Part shown: one piece after another, positions 22,300 through 32,154 of the stretch
Position numbering within the stretch: position 1 is the stretch's first letter
Layout of the letters: every line of letters starts with the position of its first letter
Assembly (NCBI RefSeq): GCF_000721605.1
Contig: NZ_JOIZ01000006.1
Location: 372,001 to 436,000 of the forward strand
DNA length: 64,000 nt
From: Streptomyces sp. NRRL S-37
GTDB lineage: Bacteria; Actinomycetota; Actinomycetes; Streptomycetales; Streptomycetaceae
Direction of reading: 5' to 3'
The notes under the pieces: model-generated
What the model was told of the DNA's origin: nothing
The model's input: only the letters and a program-made list of their open reading frames with translations
The model's database searches: none
Position numbers and translations under genes: made by a program

Positions 22300-22430
22300 G
22301 CATCAGGCTCACCGTGAACCCCTGAGGTTCACACCCGAGGGGGCGGGTGCGTCCCGCCCCCTCGCTCACGCCCCTTAGACTTGTAACCAACACCCGGCAC
22401 AACCGCCGGGTGGTGACCCGAGGAGCCACC

Positions 22431-22808
22431 TTGGCTGCTGAGCTGCACGTCGCGCTGGTCGCGGCCGACCGAGAGGTCTGGTCCGGCGAGGCCACCCTGG
22501 TCGTCGCGCGCACCACGTCCGGCGACATCGGCGTCATGCCCGGTCACCAGCCGCTGCTCGGTGTGCTGGAGTCGGGCCCGGTGACCATTCGTACGCGTGA
22601 GGGCGGGACGGTCGTCGCCGCGGTGCACGGCGGTTTCATCTCGTTCGCGGACGACAAGCTGTCGCTGCTGGCCGAGATCGCCGAACTGTCGGACGAGATC
22701 GACGTCCAGAGCGCGGAGCAGGAACTCGCCCGTGCGAAGGCGGAGGACGACGCGGAGGCCGAGCGCCGCGCGGACGTCCGTCTGCGGGCGGCGTCGGCAG
22801 GGCGCTGA
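22431..22808 (+). CDS. atpC: ATP synthase F1 subunit epsilon
   Basis: A 125-residue subunit: an N-terminal beta-barrel (ELHVALVAADREVWSGEATLVVART..GDIGVMPGHQPLLGVL) and a C-terminal helix pair that can inhibit ATP hydrolysis. The TTG start at 22431 is supported by AGGAG 6 bp upstream and by the family N-terminus. In-frame ATG 22347 would add 28 unrelated residues. It is the last gene of the operon and is followed by a long hairpin. Confidence 0.95.
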   Translation: MAAELHVALVAADREVWSGEATLVVARTTSGDIGVMPGHQPLLGVLESGPVTIRTREGGTVVAAVHGGFISFADDKLSLLAEIAELSDEIDVQSAEQELARAKAEDDAEAERRADVRLRAASAGR

Positions 22809-22832
22809 TACCGGCGCGGTGGGATGACGTCA

Positions 22833-22880
22833 CTCAGCCGCGGCCGGCACCGGAGCGATCCGGAGCCGGTCGCGGCTGAG
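22833..22880 (+). terminator. Strong hairpin terminator of the atp operon
   Basis: CTCAGCCGCGGCCGGC (22833-22848) pairs with GCCGGTCGCGGCTGAG (22865-22880) with one G-T wobble. An inner CCGGA/TCCGG stem lengthens it to about 21 bp. A T-containing stretch (ATTTTTCC) follows near 22894. Confidence 0.85.
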
Positions 22881-22936
22881 GCAGATCTGGATGATTTTTC
22901 CGTTCCGTTACCTAGGAGACGAGGAGGTCGGTGTCG

Positions 22937-23383
22937 ATGGTCCTCGCTCTGACTGTGTGCGGAATCGTGGTGGCCCTCGTGGTGGTGGGGCTCTTCGTCT
23001 TCGGCCTGCGCCGCCGCCTCATCCAGCGTTCCGGAGGAACGTTCGACTGCAGTCTGCGCTGGGACGCCCCCGAGTCGGGCGACTCCGGCGGCAAGGGCTG
23101 GGCGTACGGGGTGGCACGCTACAACGGTGACCGGGTCGAGTGGTTCCGGGTCTTCTCCTACGCTCCCCGTCCGCGCCGGGTCCTGGAGCGTTCCGCGATC
23201 GAGGTGGCCGGCCGCCGGCTGCCCGAGGGCGAGGAGGAGCTGGCGCTGCTGTCGGACTCCGTGATCCTCGCCTGTCTGCACCGGGGCACGCGTCTGGAGC
23301 TCGCCATGAGCGAGGACGCGCTGACCGGTTTCCTCGCCTGGCTCGAGGCGGCCCCGCCCGGACAGCGGGTGAACGTCGCGTAG
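22937..23383 (+). CDS. DUF2550 domain-containing membrane protein
   Basis: A 148-residue protein with one N-terminal membrane helix (VLALTVCGIVVALVVVGLFVFGL) followed by a basic stop-transfer segment (RRRLIQR) and a cytoplasmic domain with WAYGVARYNGDRVEWFRVFSYAPRPRRVLER. The family is found right after the ATP synthase operon in many actinobacteria and has no known function. GAGGAGG lies 9 bp before ATG 22937; GTG 22931 is too close to it. The gene is convergent with the chitinase gene. Confidence 0.85.
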   Translation: MVLALTVCGIVVALVVVGLFVFGLRRRLIQRSGGTFDCSLRWDAPESGDSGGKGWAYGVARYNGDRVEWFRVFSYAPRPRRVLERSAIEVAGRRLPEGEEELALLSDSVILACLHRGTRLELAMSEDALTGFLAWLEAAPPGQRVNVA

Positions 23384-23427
23384 AGCGACGTTCAGGACCC
23401 CGCTGGGGCAACGTGGCCCAGACGTAA

Positions 23428-23457
23428 GCCCTCCCCCGGACGAGTCCGGGGGAGGGC
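23428..23457. terminator. Bidirectional terminator between DUF2550 gene and chiC
   Basis: A perfect 14-bp stem, GCCCTCCCCCGGAC with GTCCGGGGGAGGGC, with a 2-nt loop. It is extended outward by ACGTAA and TTACGT. It lies between two convergent genes. Confidence 0.9.
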
Positions 23458-23481
23458 TGCTTACGTGGTACTTCCCGAGGG

Positions 23482-25308
<1,827 letters not shown>

Positions 25309-25384
25309 GCTGCGCCTCCTTAGGGGGGAGAAGCCGTCGGGGGTGTGACTGAGCCATCACACCCGCAGTGCCGCGAGAATAGAA

Positions 25385-25417
25385 AGGTCTGGACCACGGG
25401 TCAATAGGTCTGGACCA
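25385..25417 (-). promoter_or_regulatory. Paired 12-bp direct repeats of the chitinase promoter
   Basis: On the minus strand TGGTCCAGACCT occurs twice (25406-25417 and 25385-25396), start-to-start 21 bp apart, about 80 bp before the chiC start. This is the published Streptomyces chitinase control repeat, needed for chitin induction and glucose repression, and it resembles a DasR half site. Confidence 0.92.
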
Positions 25418-25467
25418 CTTGTCCTCGTCGTCCCCCTGTGCTTCCGGCCGTCCCCCCTGTGCTTCCG

Positions 25468-26109
25468 TCAGATCCCCAACTCTTGCGCCAGCACCGCCGC
25501 TTGCACCCGGCTACGCAGCTCCAGCTTGCCCAGCAGACGGCTGACGTGCGTCTTCACCGTCGCCTCCGCCATGTCGAGACGGACCGCGATGGCGGCGTTG
25601 GACAGCCCCTCGCCCAGACAGGACAGCACCTCGCGCTCGCGCCGGGTGAGGGCGTCCAGGACCGCCGGATCGGCACCCGGCCGGGGGGCGGGCTTCGCGG
25701 CGAACTCCGCGATCAGCCGGCGCGTGACGGCCGGGGCGACGACGCCCTCCCCGTGCGCCACCGTGCGCACCGCCCTGATGAGGTCCTTCGCGTCCGTGTT
25801 CTTCAGCAGGAACCCGGCCGCCCCGGCCCGCAGCGCCCCGAACACGTATTCATCGAGGTCGAAGGTGGTCAGCACCAGCACGTCGGCGAGCCCCTCCCCG
25901 ACCACCCGCCGGGTCGCCGACACCCCGTCCAGGCGCGGCATCTGTACGTCCATCAGCACCAGGTCGGGACGGAGTGCACGGGCGAGCGCCACCGCCTCCT
26001 CGCCGTCGCCCGCCTCGCCGACCACCTCGATGTCGGGCGCGCTGCGCAGGATCAGCACCAGTCCGGCACGGACGGCGGACTGGTCCTCGGCGACCAGGAC
26101 CCGGATCAT
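25468..26109 (-). CDS. NarL/LuxR-family response regulator next to chiC
   Basis: A 213-residue two-component response regulator. The receiver domain has the phosphorylated Asp in LVLMDVQMP and the lysine in FLLKNTD. The C-terminal LuxR-type helix-turn-helix begins at LTRREREVLSCLGEGLSNAAIA. It overlaps the kinase gene stop by 4 bp and lies about 160 bp upstream of chiC on the same strand. Chitinase genes of several streptomycetes are flanked by a ChiS/ChiR pair, so this is a likely ChiR. That role is inferred from position. Confidence 0.88.
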   Translation of the reverse strand: MIRVLVAEDQSAVRAGLVLILRSAPDIEVVGEAGDGEEAVALARALRPDLVLMDVQMPRLDGVSATRRVVGEGLADVLVLTTFDLDEYVFGALRAGAAGFLLKNTDAKDLIRAVRTVAHGEGVVAPAVTRRLIAEFAAKPAPRPGADPAVLDALTRREREVLSCLGEGLSNAAIAVRLDMAEATVKTHVSRLLGKLELRSRVQAAVLAQELGI

Positions 26110-27299
26110 TCCAGTTCTCCTCGGGTGATGTCGGTGACGGGAAGGGACGCGCGGACGACCCACAGCTTGCCGTCCGGGCCGCTCTCCGGTCCTGCCTCGA
26201 ACGTGCCGTCCAGCAGGGCCACCCGCTCCCGCATGCCGACCAGGCCGGCCCCGGACCCCGGTGCGCGCGGGGTGTCCCGGCCGCCGTACGGGCTGGCCAC
26301 CCGGATGTCGAGGCCGCCTTCCAGGCGGCGCAGCAGCACGGTGACCTTTCCCGGAGCGGCGTGCTTCAGCGCGTTCGTCAGCGACTCCTGCACGATCCTG
26401 TACGCGGCGAGCTCGACCGGTGCGGGCACGGAGGTGGGGGTGGCGTCGAGGGTGACGTCCAGGCCGTTGGCGCGGGCGCCCTCGACCAGGGCGCCGAGGC
26501 CGTCGAGGGTGGGGGTCGCGGCCGGTTCCCGGTCGTCGGCCCCGTCGCGCAGGATGCCGATGAGCCGCCGCATCTCGGACAGTCCCTGGACGCTGTTCTC
26601 CCGGATCACGGCGAGCGCGTCGCGGGAGGTCCTCTCGTCGTCCAGGGAGAGCGCGGCCGTGGAGTGGATGGCGATCGCGGAGAGGTGGTTGGCGACCATG
26701 TCGTGCAACTCCCGCGCCATCCGGGCGCGTTCCGCGGTCACCGCCTGGACGCGGTCCATCTCGGCGAGCAGCGCGGTCTGTTCGGCCCGCAGCCGGGCCG
26801 CCTCGGCGGCGTCGCGGTGGTTGCGCACGATCAGGCCGGTCGACGCGGGCGTGAACGCCACACCGCCGACGACGAGACCGACCAGCAGCGCCTCCGGCAC
26901 CCGCCACACGGCGTACGGCACCAGTGTCGCGGCGATCGTGAGCATGCCGGTGATCCACGGCAGGCGGCGGGCCGCGGCGGGCGTCCCGTACAGGACGGCG
27001 GCGTACATCAGGTCGGTGTACATCACGATCGTGGCGATGCTGCCCCGGGTCATCGTGTCCGCGGCCAGCGCCAGCGTGCCGGTCAGCAGCGCGGTGCGCG
27101 GAGCGGTGCGGCGCAGCAGCTCGCAGCCGGCGATCACGGCGAGCGGCACGAGGAGGGGCCAGCGGCCGTCGAAGAGCACGAGGGGGTCGTCGCCCCCGCG
27201 CACGCCCAGCCCGAGCCCCCACAGCAGCAGTCCGCCGGAGAGTCCGGCCAGCGCGGTCCACACGTCGAAGCGGTGGGGGCGGGGCAGTCGTACGGCCAT
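26106..27299 (-). CDS. Two-component sensor histidine kinase (HisKA_3/DesK type) next to chiC
   Basis: About 397 residues with four to five N-terminal membrane helices (to about residue 150). A dimerisation and phosphoacceptor region contains ARMARELHDMVANHLSAI, where the His of ELHD is phosphorylated. The ATPase domain has ESLTNALKHA and GLVGMRERVALLDG. It has no extracellular ligand domain of any size, so the signal may be sensed in the membrane. It forms an operon with the response regulator (ATGA overlap), with chiC downstream. Start chosen at ATG 27299; an in-frame start at 27362 is possible. Confidence 0.88.
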   Translation of the reverse strand: MAVRLPRPHRFDVWTALAGLSGGLLLWGLGLGVRGGDDPLVLFDGRWPLLVPLAVIAGCELLRRTAPRTALLTGTLALAADTMTRGSIATIVMYTDLMYAAVLYGTPAAARRLPWITGMLTIAATLVPYAVWRVPEALLVGLVVGGVAFTPASTGLIVRNHRDAAEAARLRAEQTALLAEMDRVQAVTAERARMARELHDMVANHLSAIAIHSTAALSLDDERTSRDALAVIRENSVQGLSEMRRLIGILRDGADDREPAATPTLDGLGALVEGARANGLDVTLDATPTSVPAPVELAAYRIVQESLTNALKHAAPGKVTVLLRRLEGGLDIRVASPYGGRDTPRAPGSGAGLVGMRERVALLDGTFEAGPESGPDGKLWVVRASLPVTDITRGELE

Positions 27300-27450
27300 G
27301 GCACCATCCAACACGCTGCGCGCACCCGGCACCTGATCCCCGCGGACGGTCCTGGACTGCATCTTTCGATGTACCGCGAGTTCGTCGGCGGCGACGACGA
27401 AACGGGCCGCTCCGCACGGGAGCCTGAAAAGGTGACCGAAGGGAGTAACC

Positions 27451-28032
27451 GTGATCGTCGCCTTGATCGCCGCCTGTGAGATCGGCTTCTGGGTACTGCT
27501 GGCCGCCGGACTGGCCTGCCGCTACCTGCTGAGAATGCCGCGCACCGGCCTCGCGCTGCTGCTGTGCGAGCCGCTGCTGGAGGTCGTCCTGCTGGTCGCC
27601 ACCGCGCTGGACCTGAAGAACGGCGCCGAGCCGAACTGGACGCACGGTCTGGCCGCGCTCTACATCGGCTACACCGTCGGCCACGGCCACCGCACGGTGA
27701 AGTGGCTCGACGGCCACGCCGCCCACCGCCTGGGCGGCGCCCCGAAGCCGCTCGGCCCGCCCCGCTACGGGATGGCCCGCGCCCGGCACGAGGCCAAGGT
27801 CTGGCTGGGCACGCTGACCGCCGCCGTCGTGGCGACCGCGCTGCTCCAGTTCGCCATCTGGTACGTGGACGATCCGAGCCGCGTCACGTCCCTGGAGTCC
27901 TGGCGCTTCACCGCGTGGCGGATCGCCGGTATCCACGGCCTGGTGGCCCTGGCCTACTGGATCTGGCCGAAGAAGGCCCCGGCGGGCGAGCGGGACGTTG
28001 CCGGCGTGGGCAAGGAGCGTGTCGGCCGATGA
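27451..28032 (+). CDS. Conserved membrane protein of unknown function
   Basis: A 193-residue protein with about four membrane segments: MIVALIAACEIGFWVLLAAG, LALLLCEPLLEVVLLVATAL, LGTLTAAVVATALLQFAIWY and IAGIHGLVALAYWIW. A soluble loop contains GHGHRTVKWLDGHAAHRLGG. GGGAG lies upstream of GTG 27451. It is divergent from the sensor kinase and overlaps the next small gene by 4 bp. I do not recognise a functional family. Confidence 0.75.
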   Translation: MIVALIAACEIGFWVLLAAGLACRYLLRMPRTGLALLLCEPLLEVVLLVATALDLKNGAEPNWTHGLAALYIGYTVGHGHRTVKWLDGHAAHRLGGAPKPLGPPRYGMARARHEAKVWLGTLTAAVVATALLQFAIWYVDDPSRVTSLESWRFTAWRIAGIHGLVALAYWIWPKKAPAGERDVAGVGKERVGR

Positions 28033-28226
28033 CACGGGCGTCCAGGAACCTTCTCGCGGGGCCCGCCACGCTGGTGGCGGGCCTGGCGCTGTGGCTGTTC
28101 GCCGGGAGTGTGGACCTGCCGGCGGTCGACCCCGTCAAGGTCGGCGTGGTGCTGATGTGCGTCGGCGGCGTCGAGACCCTGCTGGGTCTCCACCGGGCCG
28201 TGCGCGGCCGGGCGGAGCCCCGGTAG
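28029..28226 (+). CDS. Small two-helix membrane protein
   Basis: A 65-residue protein with two hydrophobic segments (LLAGPATLVAGLALWLFAG and VGVVLMCVGGVETLLGL) and basic ends. It overlaps the previous gene by ATGA, so the two probably act together. No family is recognised. It ends 3 bp from the convergent adenosyltransferase gene. Confidence 0.7.
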   Translation: MTRASRNLLAGPATLVAGLALWLFAGSVDLPAVDPVKVGVVLMCVGGVETLLGLHRAVRGRAEPR

Positions 28227-28229
28227 GGC

Positions 28230-28802
28230 TCAGCGCTCCCCGCCCGGCACCCACAGCACGTCGCCGGTCTCCTTGTTCGCGATACGGGCGAGGATGAACA
28301 GCAGGTCGGAGAGGCGGTTGAGGTAGGTGGCGGTGAGGGGGTTCATGGTGTCGCCGTGGACCTCCAGCGCCGCCCAGGTGGAGCGCTCGGCGCGGCGGAC
28401 GACCGTGCAGGCCTGGTGGAGCAGGGCCGCGCCGGGCGTGCCGCCGGGCAGGATGAAGGAGCGGAGCTTCTCCAGCCGTTCGTTGAAGGTGTCGCAGTCC
28501 GCCTCCAGCCGGTCGACGTAGAACTGCTCGACCCGCAGCGGCGGGTACTCGGGGTTCTCCACGACCGGCGTCGACAGGTCGGCGCCCACGTCGAACAGGT
28601 CGTTCTGGACGCGGGTGAGGACCTGGACGACCTCGTCCTCCAGACCCCCCAGCGCGATCGCCGTGCCGATCACCGCGTTCGCCTCGTTGGCGTCGGCGTA
28701 GGCGGAGATCCGCAGATCGGTCTTGGCGACCCGGGACATGTCACCGAGGTTCGTGGTGCCCTTGTCGCCGGTCCGGGTGTAGATACGCGTCAGGTTGACC
28801 AT
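28230..28802 (-). CDS. ATP:cob(I)alamin adenosyltransferase, PduO type
   Basis: A 190-residue enzyme that moves the adenosyl group of ATP to cob(I)alamin, giving coenzyme B12. PduO-type signatures are the N-terminal IYTRTGDKGTTNLGD ATP-binding loop, SAYADANEANAVIG, and the C-terminal RRAERSTWAAL and TYLNRLSDLLFILAR. The product is the cofactor of IcmA, also in this window, and of methylmalonyl-CoA mutase. A MITE-like element ends 12 bp upstream of its ATG, so its promoter must lie in or beyond that element. It may also be read from the exporter operon upstream on the same strand. Confidence 0.93.
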   Translation of the reverse strand: MVNLTRIYTRTGDKGTTNLGDMSRVAKTDLRISAYADANEANAVIGTAIALGGLEDEVVQVLTRVQNDLFDVGADLSTPVVENPEYPPLRVEQFYVDRLEADCDTFNERLEKLRSFILPGGTPGAALLHQACTVVRRAERSTWAALEVHGDTMNPLTATYLNRLSDLLFILARIANKETGDVLWVPGGER

Positions 28803-28813
28803 GAGGTCAGCCT

Positions 28814-29000
28814 AGGGGGTGTCGTTCGGATCAGGCCGGCTCCAGTGAGCGGTGCCCTGTGGTTCAAGCCGAGCGGGGTCTGGTGCCGTGCATCGCAAGG
28901 CGGAGGAGGGCGCCAGGGCGGAGCCCTGGCAACCGACGACAACGCGGCGAGGTGCGGTGCCAGGCCCCGCGACCCCGGCAAGATCCAAACGACACCCCCT
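28814..29000. mobile_element. 187-bp MITE-like element with 19-bp terminal inverted repeats
   Basis: The left end AGGGGGTGTCGTTCGGATC (28814-28832) and the reverse complement of the right end GATCCAAACGACACCCCCT (28982-29000) match at 18 of 19 positions. CCGG follows inside at both ends (28836-28839 and 28975-28978). Inside is a perfect hairpin GCCAGGGC-GGA-GCCCTGGC. It carries no credible gene; an antisense open frame of 63 codons is probably chance. No clear target duplication was found. I believe similar elements recur in other streptomycetes, but could not check. Confidence 0.7.
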
Positions 29001-29002
29001 GG

Positions 29003-29752
29003 TTACGCTCCGGCCGTCCGGAAGACGCGTGTGCCCACCGTCACGGCGAGGACCGCGAGGCCGACGGCGACGACGGTGCCGTACAGCATGGGGGCCGTCG
29101 CGTAGGCGCCGACGTAGGCGTCCCGCATCGCGTCGACCAGATAGCGGAACGGCATCAGGTGGGAGAGGACGTCCAGCCAGGCGGGGCCCAGGGTCATCGG
29201 CAGCATCAGGCCCGACAGCAGCATCGACGGCATGGTCAGGGCGTTGATCGTCGGCCCGAAGGTCTGCGGGGTGTCCATCCTCATGGCGAGCGCGTAGGAC
29301 AGCGCGGCCAGGGACACGGTCAGCAGGGCGACGAAGGCGAAGCCGATCAGCACCCCGGCCAGCGGGGCCCGCAGCCCCATCACCAGCGCCGCCAGCACCA
29401 GCAGCACCGCCTGGAAGACGAACAGCGTGGCGTCCCGCAGCACCCGGCCCAGCAGCAGGGCGAGCCGGCTGACCGGTGTGACCCGCATCCGCTCGACCAC
29501 CCCCTGCCCCTTCTCGATGATGATCGAGAAACCGGCGAACGAGGCACCGAACAGACCGAGTTGCAGCAGCAGCCCCGGCACCAGAAGCTGCCAGGAGCTG
29601 CCCTGTCCGCCGAGCGGCAGGTCGGTCAGCAGCGGGCCGAAGAACAGCAGGTACAGCAGCGGCATCAGCACCCCGAAGAGCAGGGCGAAGCGGGAGCGCA
29701 GGGACTGGCGCAGATAGCGCCCGTAGATGAGCGCGGTGTCGTGGAGCAGCAT
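29003..29752 (-). CDS. ABC-2 type transporter permease (DrrB-like)
   Basis: A 249-residue protein with six membrane helices of the ABC-2 family, including the family segment RVTPVSRLALLLGRVLRD before the central helices and SGLMLPMTLGPAWLDVLSHLMPFRYLVDAMRD near the end. Such permeases export drugs or lipids with a separate ATPase. It lies 10 bp after the ATPase gene on the same strand. Its TAA stop (29003-29005) is 2 bp from the end of the MITE-like element. The substrate is unknown. Confidence 0.9.
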   Translation of the reverse strand: MLLHDTALIYGRYLRQSLRSRFALLFGVLMPLLYLLFFGPLLTDLPLGGQGSSWQLLVPGLLLQLGLFGASFAGFSIIIEKGQGVVERMRVTPVSRLALLLGRVLRDATLFVFQAVLLVLAALVMGLRAPLAGVLIGFAFVALLTVSLAALSYALAMRMDTPQTFGPTINALTMPSMLLSGLMLPMTLGPAWLDVLSHLMPFRYLVDAMRDAYVGAYATAPMLYGTVVAVGLAVLAVTVGTRVFRTAGA

Positions 29753-29762
29753 CGTGGGGGTC

Positions 29763-30545
29763 CTATACGGCTACGGGGGCGGCGTCGGCCGGGGCGGCGT
29801 CGCGGCCGGTGATGGCGAGGAAGGTGTCCTGCAGCGAGGCGTCGGCCGAGCCGCCGTACTCCAGCTTCAGGGCGGCCGGGGTGCCCTCGGCGACGACCGT
29901 GCCCCGGTCGACGACGACCAGCCGGTCCGCGAGCGCGTCCGCCTCGTCGAGGTAGTGGGTGGTCAGGAACACGGTGGTGCCGTGCTCGTCGCGCAGCCGG
30001 CGCACCAGGTCCCAGAGATCGGCGCGGCTGCCGGGGTCGAGACCGGTCGTCGGCTCGTCCAGGAACAGCACCTTCGGGCGGTGGGTGAGCGCCATCGCGA
30101 TGTCCAGGCGGCGCCGCTGGCCGCCGGAGAGCGCGGCGCATTTGCGGTCCAGCAGCTCGGTCAGGTCCAGGTCCCGGGCCAGCTCCTCGGCGCGCTCCAC
30201 CGCCCGCGCCCGGGTGAGCCGGTAGAGCCGTCCCTGGGTGACCAGCTCCTCCCGCACCGTGATCTGCGGATCGACCCCGCCGGACTGCGCCACGTAGCCG
30301 CAGGCCCGCCGCACCCCGGCCGGGTCGGTCGCCAGGTCGTGGCCGGCGACGGTGGCCGCGCCGCCGGTGGGGGCGAGCAGGGTGGTGAGCATCCGCAGGG
30401 TGGTGGTCTTCCCGGCCCCGTTGGGGCCCAGGAAACCGAGGATCTCCCCCTCGCGGACGGTGAGGTCGACACCGCGCACGGCCTCCACCGGGCCGCGCTT
30501 GGTCTGGAAGGTACGGGCCAGTCCGGCCGTACTGATGATTGCCAT
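29763..30545 (-). CDS. ABC transporter ATP-binding protein (DrrA-like)
   Basis: A 260-residue ATPase with Walker A GPNGAGKT, the Q-loop region YVAQSGGVDPQITV, signature LSGGQRRRLDIAMAL, Walker B VLFLDEPT and a switch His in VFLTTHYLDE. It has the form of the daunorubicin-resistance DrrA group. It forms an operon with the permease and is divergent from a TetR regulator, the classical layout of an inducible exporter. Confidence 0.92.
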   Translation of the reverse strand: MAIISTAGLARTFQTKRGPVEAVRGVDLTVREGEILGFLGPNGAGKTTTLRMLTTLLAPTGGAATVAGHDLATDPAGVRRACGYVAQSGGVDPQITVREELVTQGRLYRLTRARAVERAEELARDLDLTELLDRKCAALSGGQRRRLDIAMALTHRPKVLFLDEPTTGLDPGSRADLWDLVRRLRDEHGTTVFLTTHYLDEADALADRLVVVDRGTVVAEGTPAALKLEYGGSADASLQDTFLAITGRDAAPADAAPVAV

Positions 30546-30562
30546 GACCTCAGAAAAACAGA

Positions 30563-30601
30563 GTCACTGAAACTTTGCAACCACACCAAAAATACAGAGA
30601 C
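30563..30601. promoter_or_regulatory. Candidate TetR operator between exporter and regulator genes
   Basis: The 91-bp divergent gap is strikingly AT-rich. GTCACTGAAACTTT (30563-30576) and AAAAATACAGAGAC (30588-30601) form an imperfect dyad, 10 of 14 positions. This is where a TetR repressor controlling both genes would bind. Confidence 0.4.
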
Positions 30602-30636
30602 ACCAGTGATCGCCGGGCCGACCTACGATGAGAGGC

Positions 30637-31272
30637 ATGACAGAGGGGCTCAGGGAGCGGAAGAAGCGCGAGACCAGGCAGCGGATCTCGGACATCGCCA
30701 CCGGACTGTTCCTGGAGCACGGCTTCGTGACCGTGACGATGGCGGAGGTGGCGGAGGCCGCGGACGTCTCCGTGAACACGGTCTACAACTACTTCCCCGC
30801 CAAGGAGGACCTCTTCTTCGACCGCTCCAAGGGTGTCGTCGACCAACTCGCCCGCTGGGTCCGGGCCCGGGACGCGGGGGAGTCGGCCGCCCGCGCCGTC
30901 CTGCGCGAACTGCGCGCCGACATCGAGGCGGTGTCACCCCGGGTGGGCCTGATGGAGGGCTACGACCGCTTCATGCGGGTCATCCACGACTCCCCGCCGC
31001 TGCGCTCCCGGCTGTGGAGCATGCAGCAGGAGACCCAGGACAACCTCGAGGCGGTGCTCCGCGAGGAGACGGGCGCCGCCCCCGACGACCCGCTGCCGGG
31101 TCTGGTGGCCGGTCAGATCTGCTGGATCCACAGCACGGTGTTCGTCACCATCGGCCGGGAGATGCTGAAGGGCCGCGCACCGGCCGAGGTGTCGCGCGAG
31201 ATCCTCGTGCTGGTCGACGACATCGAGGAGCTGCTGAGCGACCGGGTCCTCGGTTACGCGGTGCGCGGCTGA
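30637..31272 (+). CDS. TetR/AcrR family transcriptional regulator
   Basis: A 211-residue regulator with an N-terminal helix-turn-helix (about residues 12-60, RQRISDIATGLFLEHGFVTVTMAEVAEAADVS then TVYNYFPAKEDLFF) and an alpha-helical ligand-binding domain. It is divergent from the DrrAB-like exporter and so most likely represses it and itself until a substrate binds. ATG 30637 is preferred over ATG 30628; both are in frame. It is convergent with the next gene after a 6-bp gap. Confidence 0.9.
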   Translation: MTEGLRERKKRETRQRISDIATGLFLEHGFVTVTMAEVAEAADVSVNTVYNYFPAKEDLFFDRSKGVVDQLARWVRARDAGESAARAVLRELRADIEAVSPRVGLMEGYDRFMRVIHDSPPLRSRLWSMQQETQDNLEAVLREETGAAPDDPLPGLVAGQICWIHSTVFVTIGREMLKGRAPAEVSREILVLVDDIEELLSDRVLGYAVRG

Positions 31273-31278
31273 ACCGGG

Positions 31279-31941
31279 CTACGCCGGCGGGGCCGCGTAC
31301 AGGACGCACAGCAGGCCTCGCGCGCGGGTGCCGTCGGGCGCCTCCCACGCGCCCGCGACATGACCCGCCGCACCCGGCCCGGGAAGCGGTGTGCCGTCCG
31401 GGGCGGGCAGCAGGGTGCGCAGGACCCGCAGGGCGGTGCCGTCCGGCGCGGACAGCTCGGTGTGCTCCGGGGTGTCCTCGACGGCGGTGAACTCCGCCGG
31501 GACCGGCGTCTCGCCCGCGCAGGCACGGGTGACCTCCTCGTCCGGGGTGTCGCTGACGCTCTGGGCCTGGGCCCGCACGCGGCCCTCGACCAGCGCCGCC
31601 AACTCGGCGACCGCCACCGGGTCGTGGCAGCCGTCGTAGACCCAGCGCCGCCCGAGGACACCGTGTTCCGCGGTGCCGACGAGGGCGTGCTCCGCCCCGT
31701 CGAGCGGGGCGCCCCGGTAGGTGAGCGGCACCAGGTAGGCGGCCGGCCCGGCGCCGGAGGCGTCGGTGACGACCATGAACTCGATGCCGACCTCCCCCTC
31801 CGGGTCGTCGAGCCGGAAACCGCCGGCCCTGGTCAGCCGCGGACCCTCCGCGCCCCCGTGGTACCAGGGGCGCGAGGGCAGCCAGGCGGTCAGCAGGCCG
31901 AGCTTGGTCGGCTCGAGGGTGGTGCGGTGGATCACGGCCAT
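31279..31941 (-). CDS. Maltokinase N-terminal cap-like domain protein
   Basis: A 220-residue protein opening with MAVIHRTTLEPTKLGLLTAWLPSRPWY. It continues with DDPEGEVGIEFMVV and RGAPLDGAEHALVGTAEHGVLGRRWVYDGCHDPVAV, which match the cap domain found at the N-terminus of Pep2-type maltokinases (CG0192-related proteins). Here it stands alone, without the kinase part. Stand-alone versions are common in actinobacteria and have no proven function. It is convergent with the TetR gene. Confidence 0.75.
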   Translation of the reverse strand: MAVIHRTTLEPTKLGLLTAWLPSRPWYHGGAEGPRLTRAGGFRLDDPEGEVGIEFMVVTDASGAGPAAYLVPLTYRGAPLDGAEHALVGTAEHGVLGRRWVYDGCHDPVAVAELAALVEGRVRAQAQSVSDTPDEEVTRACAGETPVPAEFTAVEDTPEHTELSAPDGTALRVLRTLLPAPDGTPLPGPGAAGHVAGAWEAPDGTRARGLLCVLYAAPPA

Positions 31942-32154
31942 GCCGAGGTTCTCCTCCGTCGATCGGACACCGGCCCCCTACCCTCGCATCACGGGACGGC
32001 ACCTGACGGCCCGTCGGATCACCCGGCACCTGCCGTCGGTGTGATGTCCGTCATGTGAGACGTGACGCGCGTTACTTACCGGTCACACCGGGCCCCGCGG
32101 ACGCTAATGTCCGCTCCTGGAGAACAAGACAGCGCGTATCAGGGGAGTCGCACA

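Noticed and set aside
28790..28981. 63-codon antisense frame inside the MITE-like element
   Set aside because: It spans the terminal repeat and internal hairpin and its composition is typical of chance GC-rich frames.
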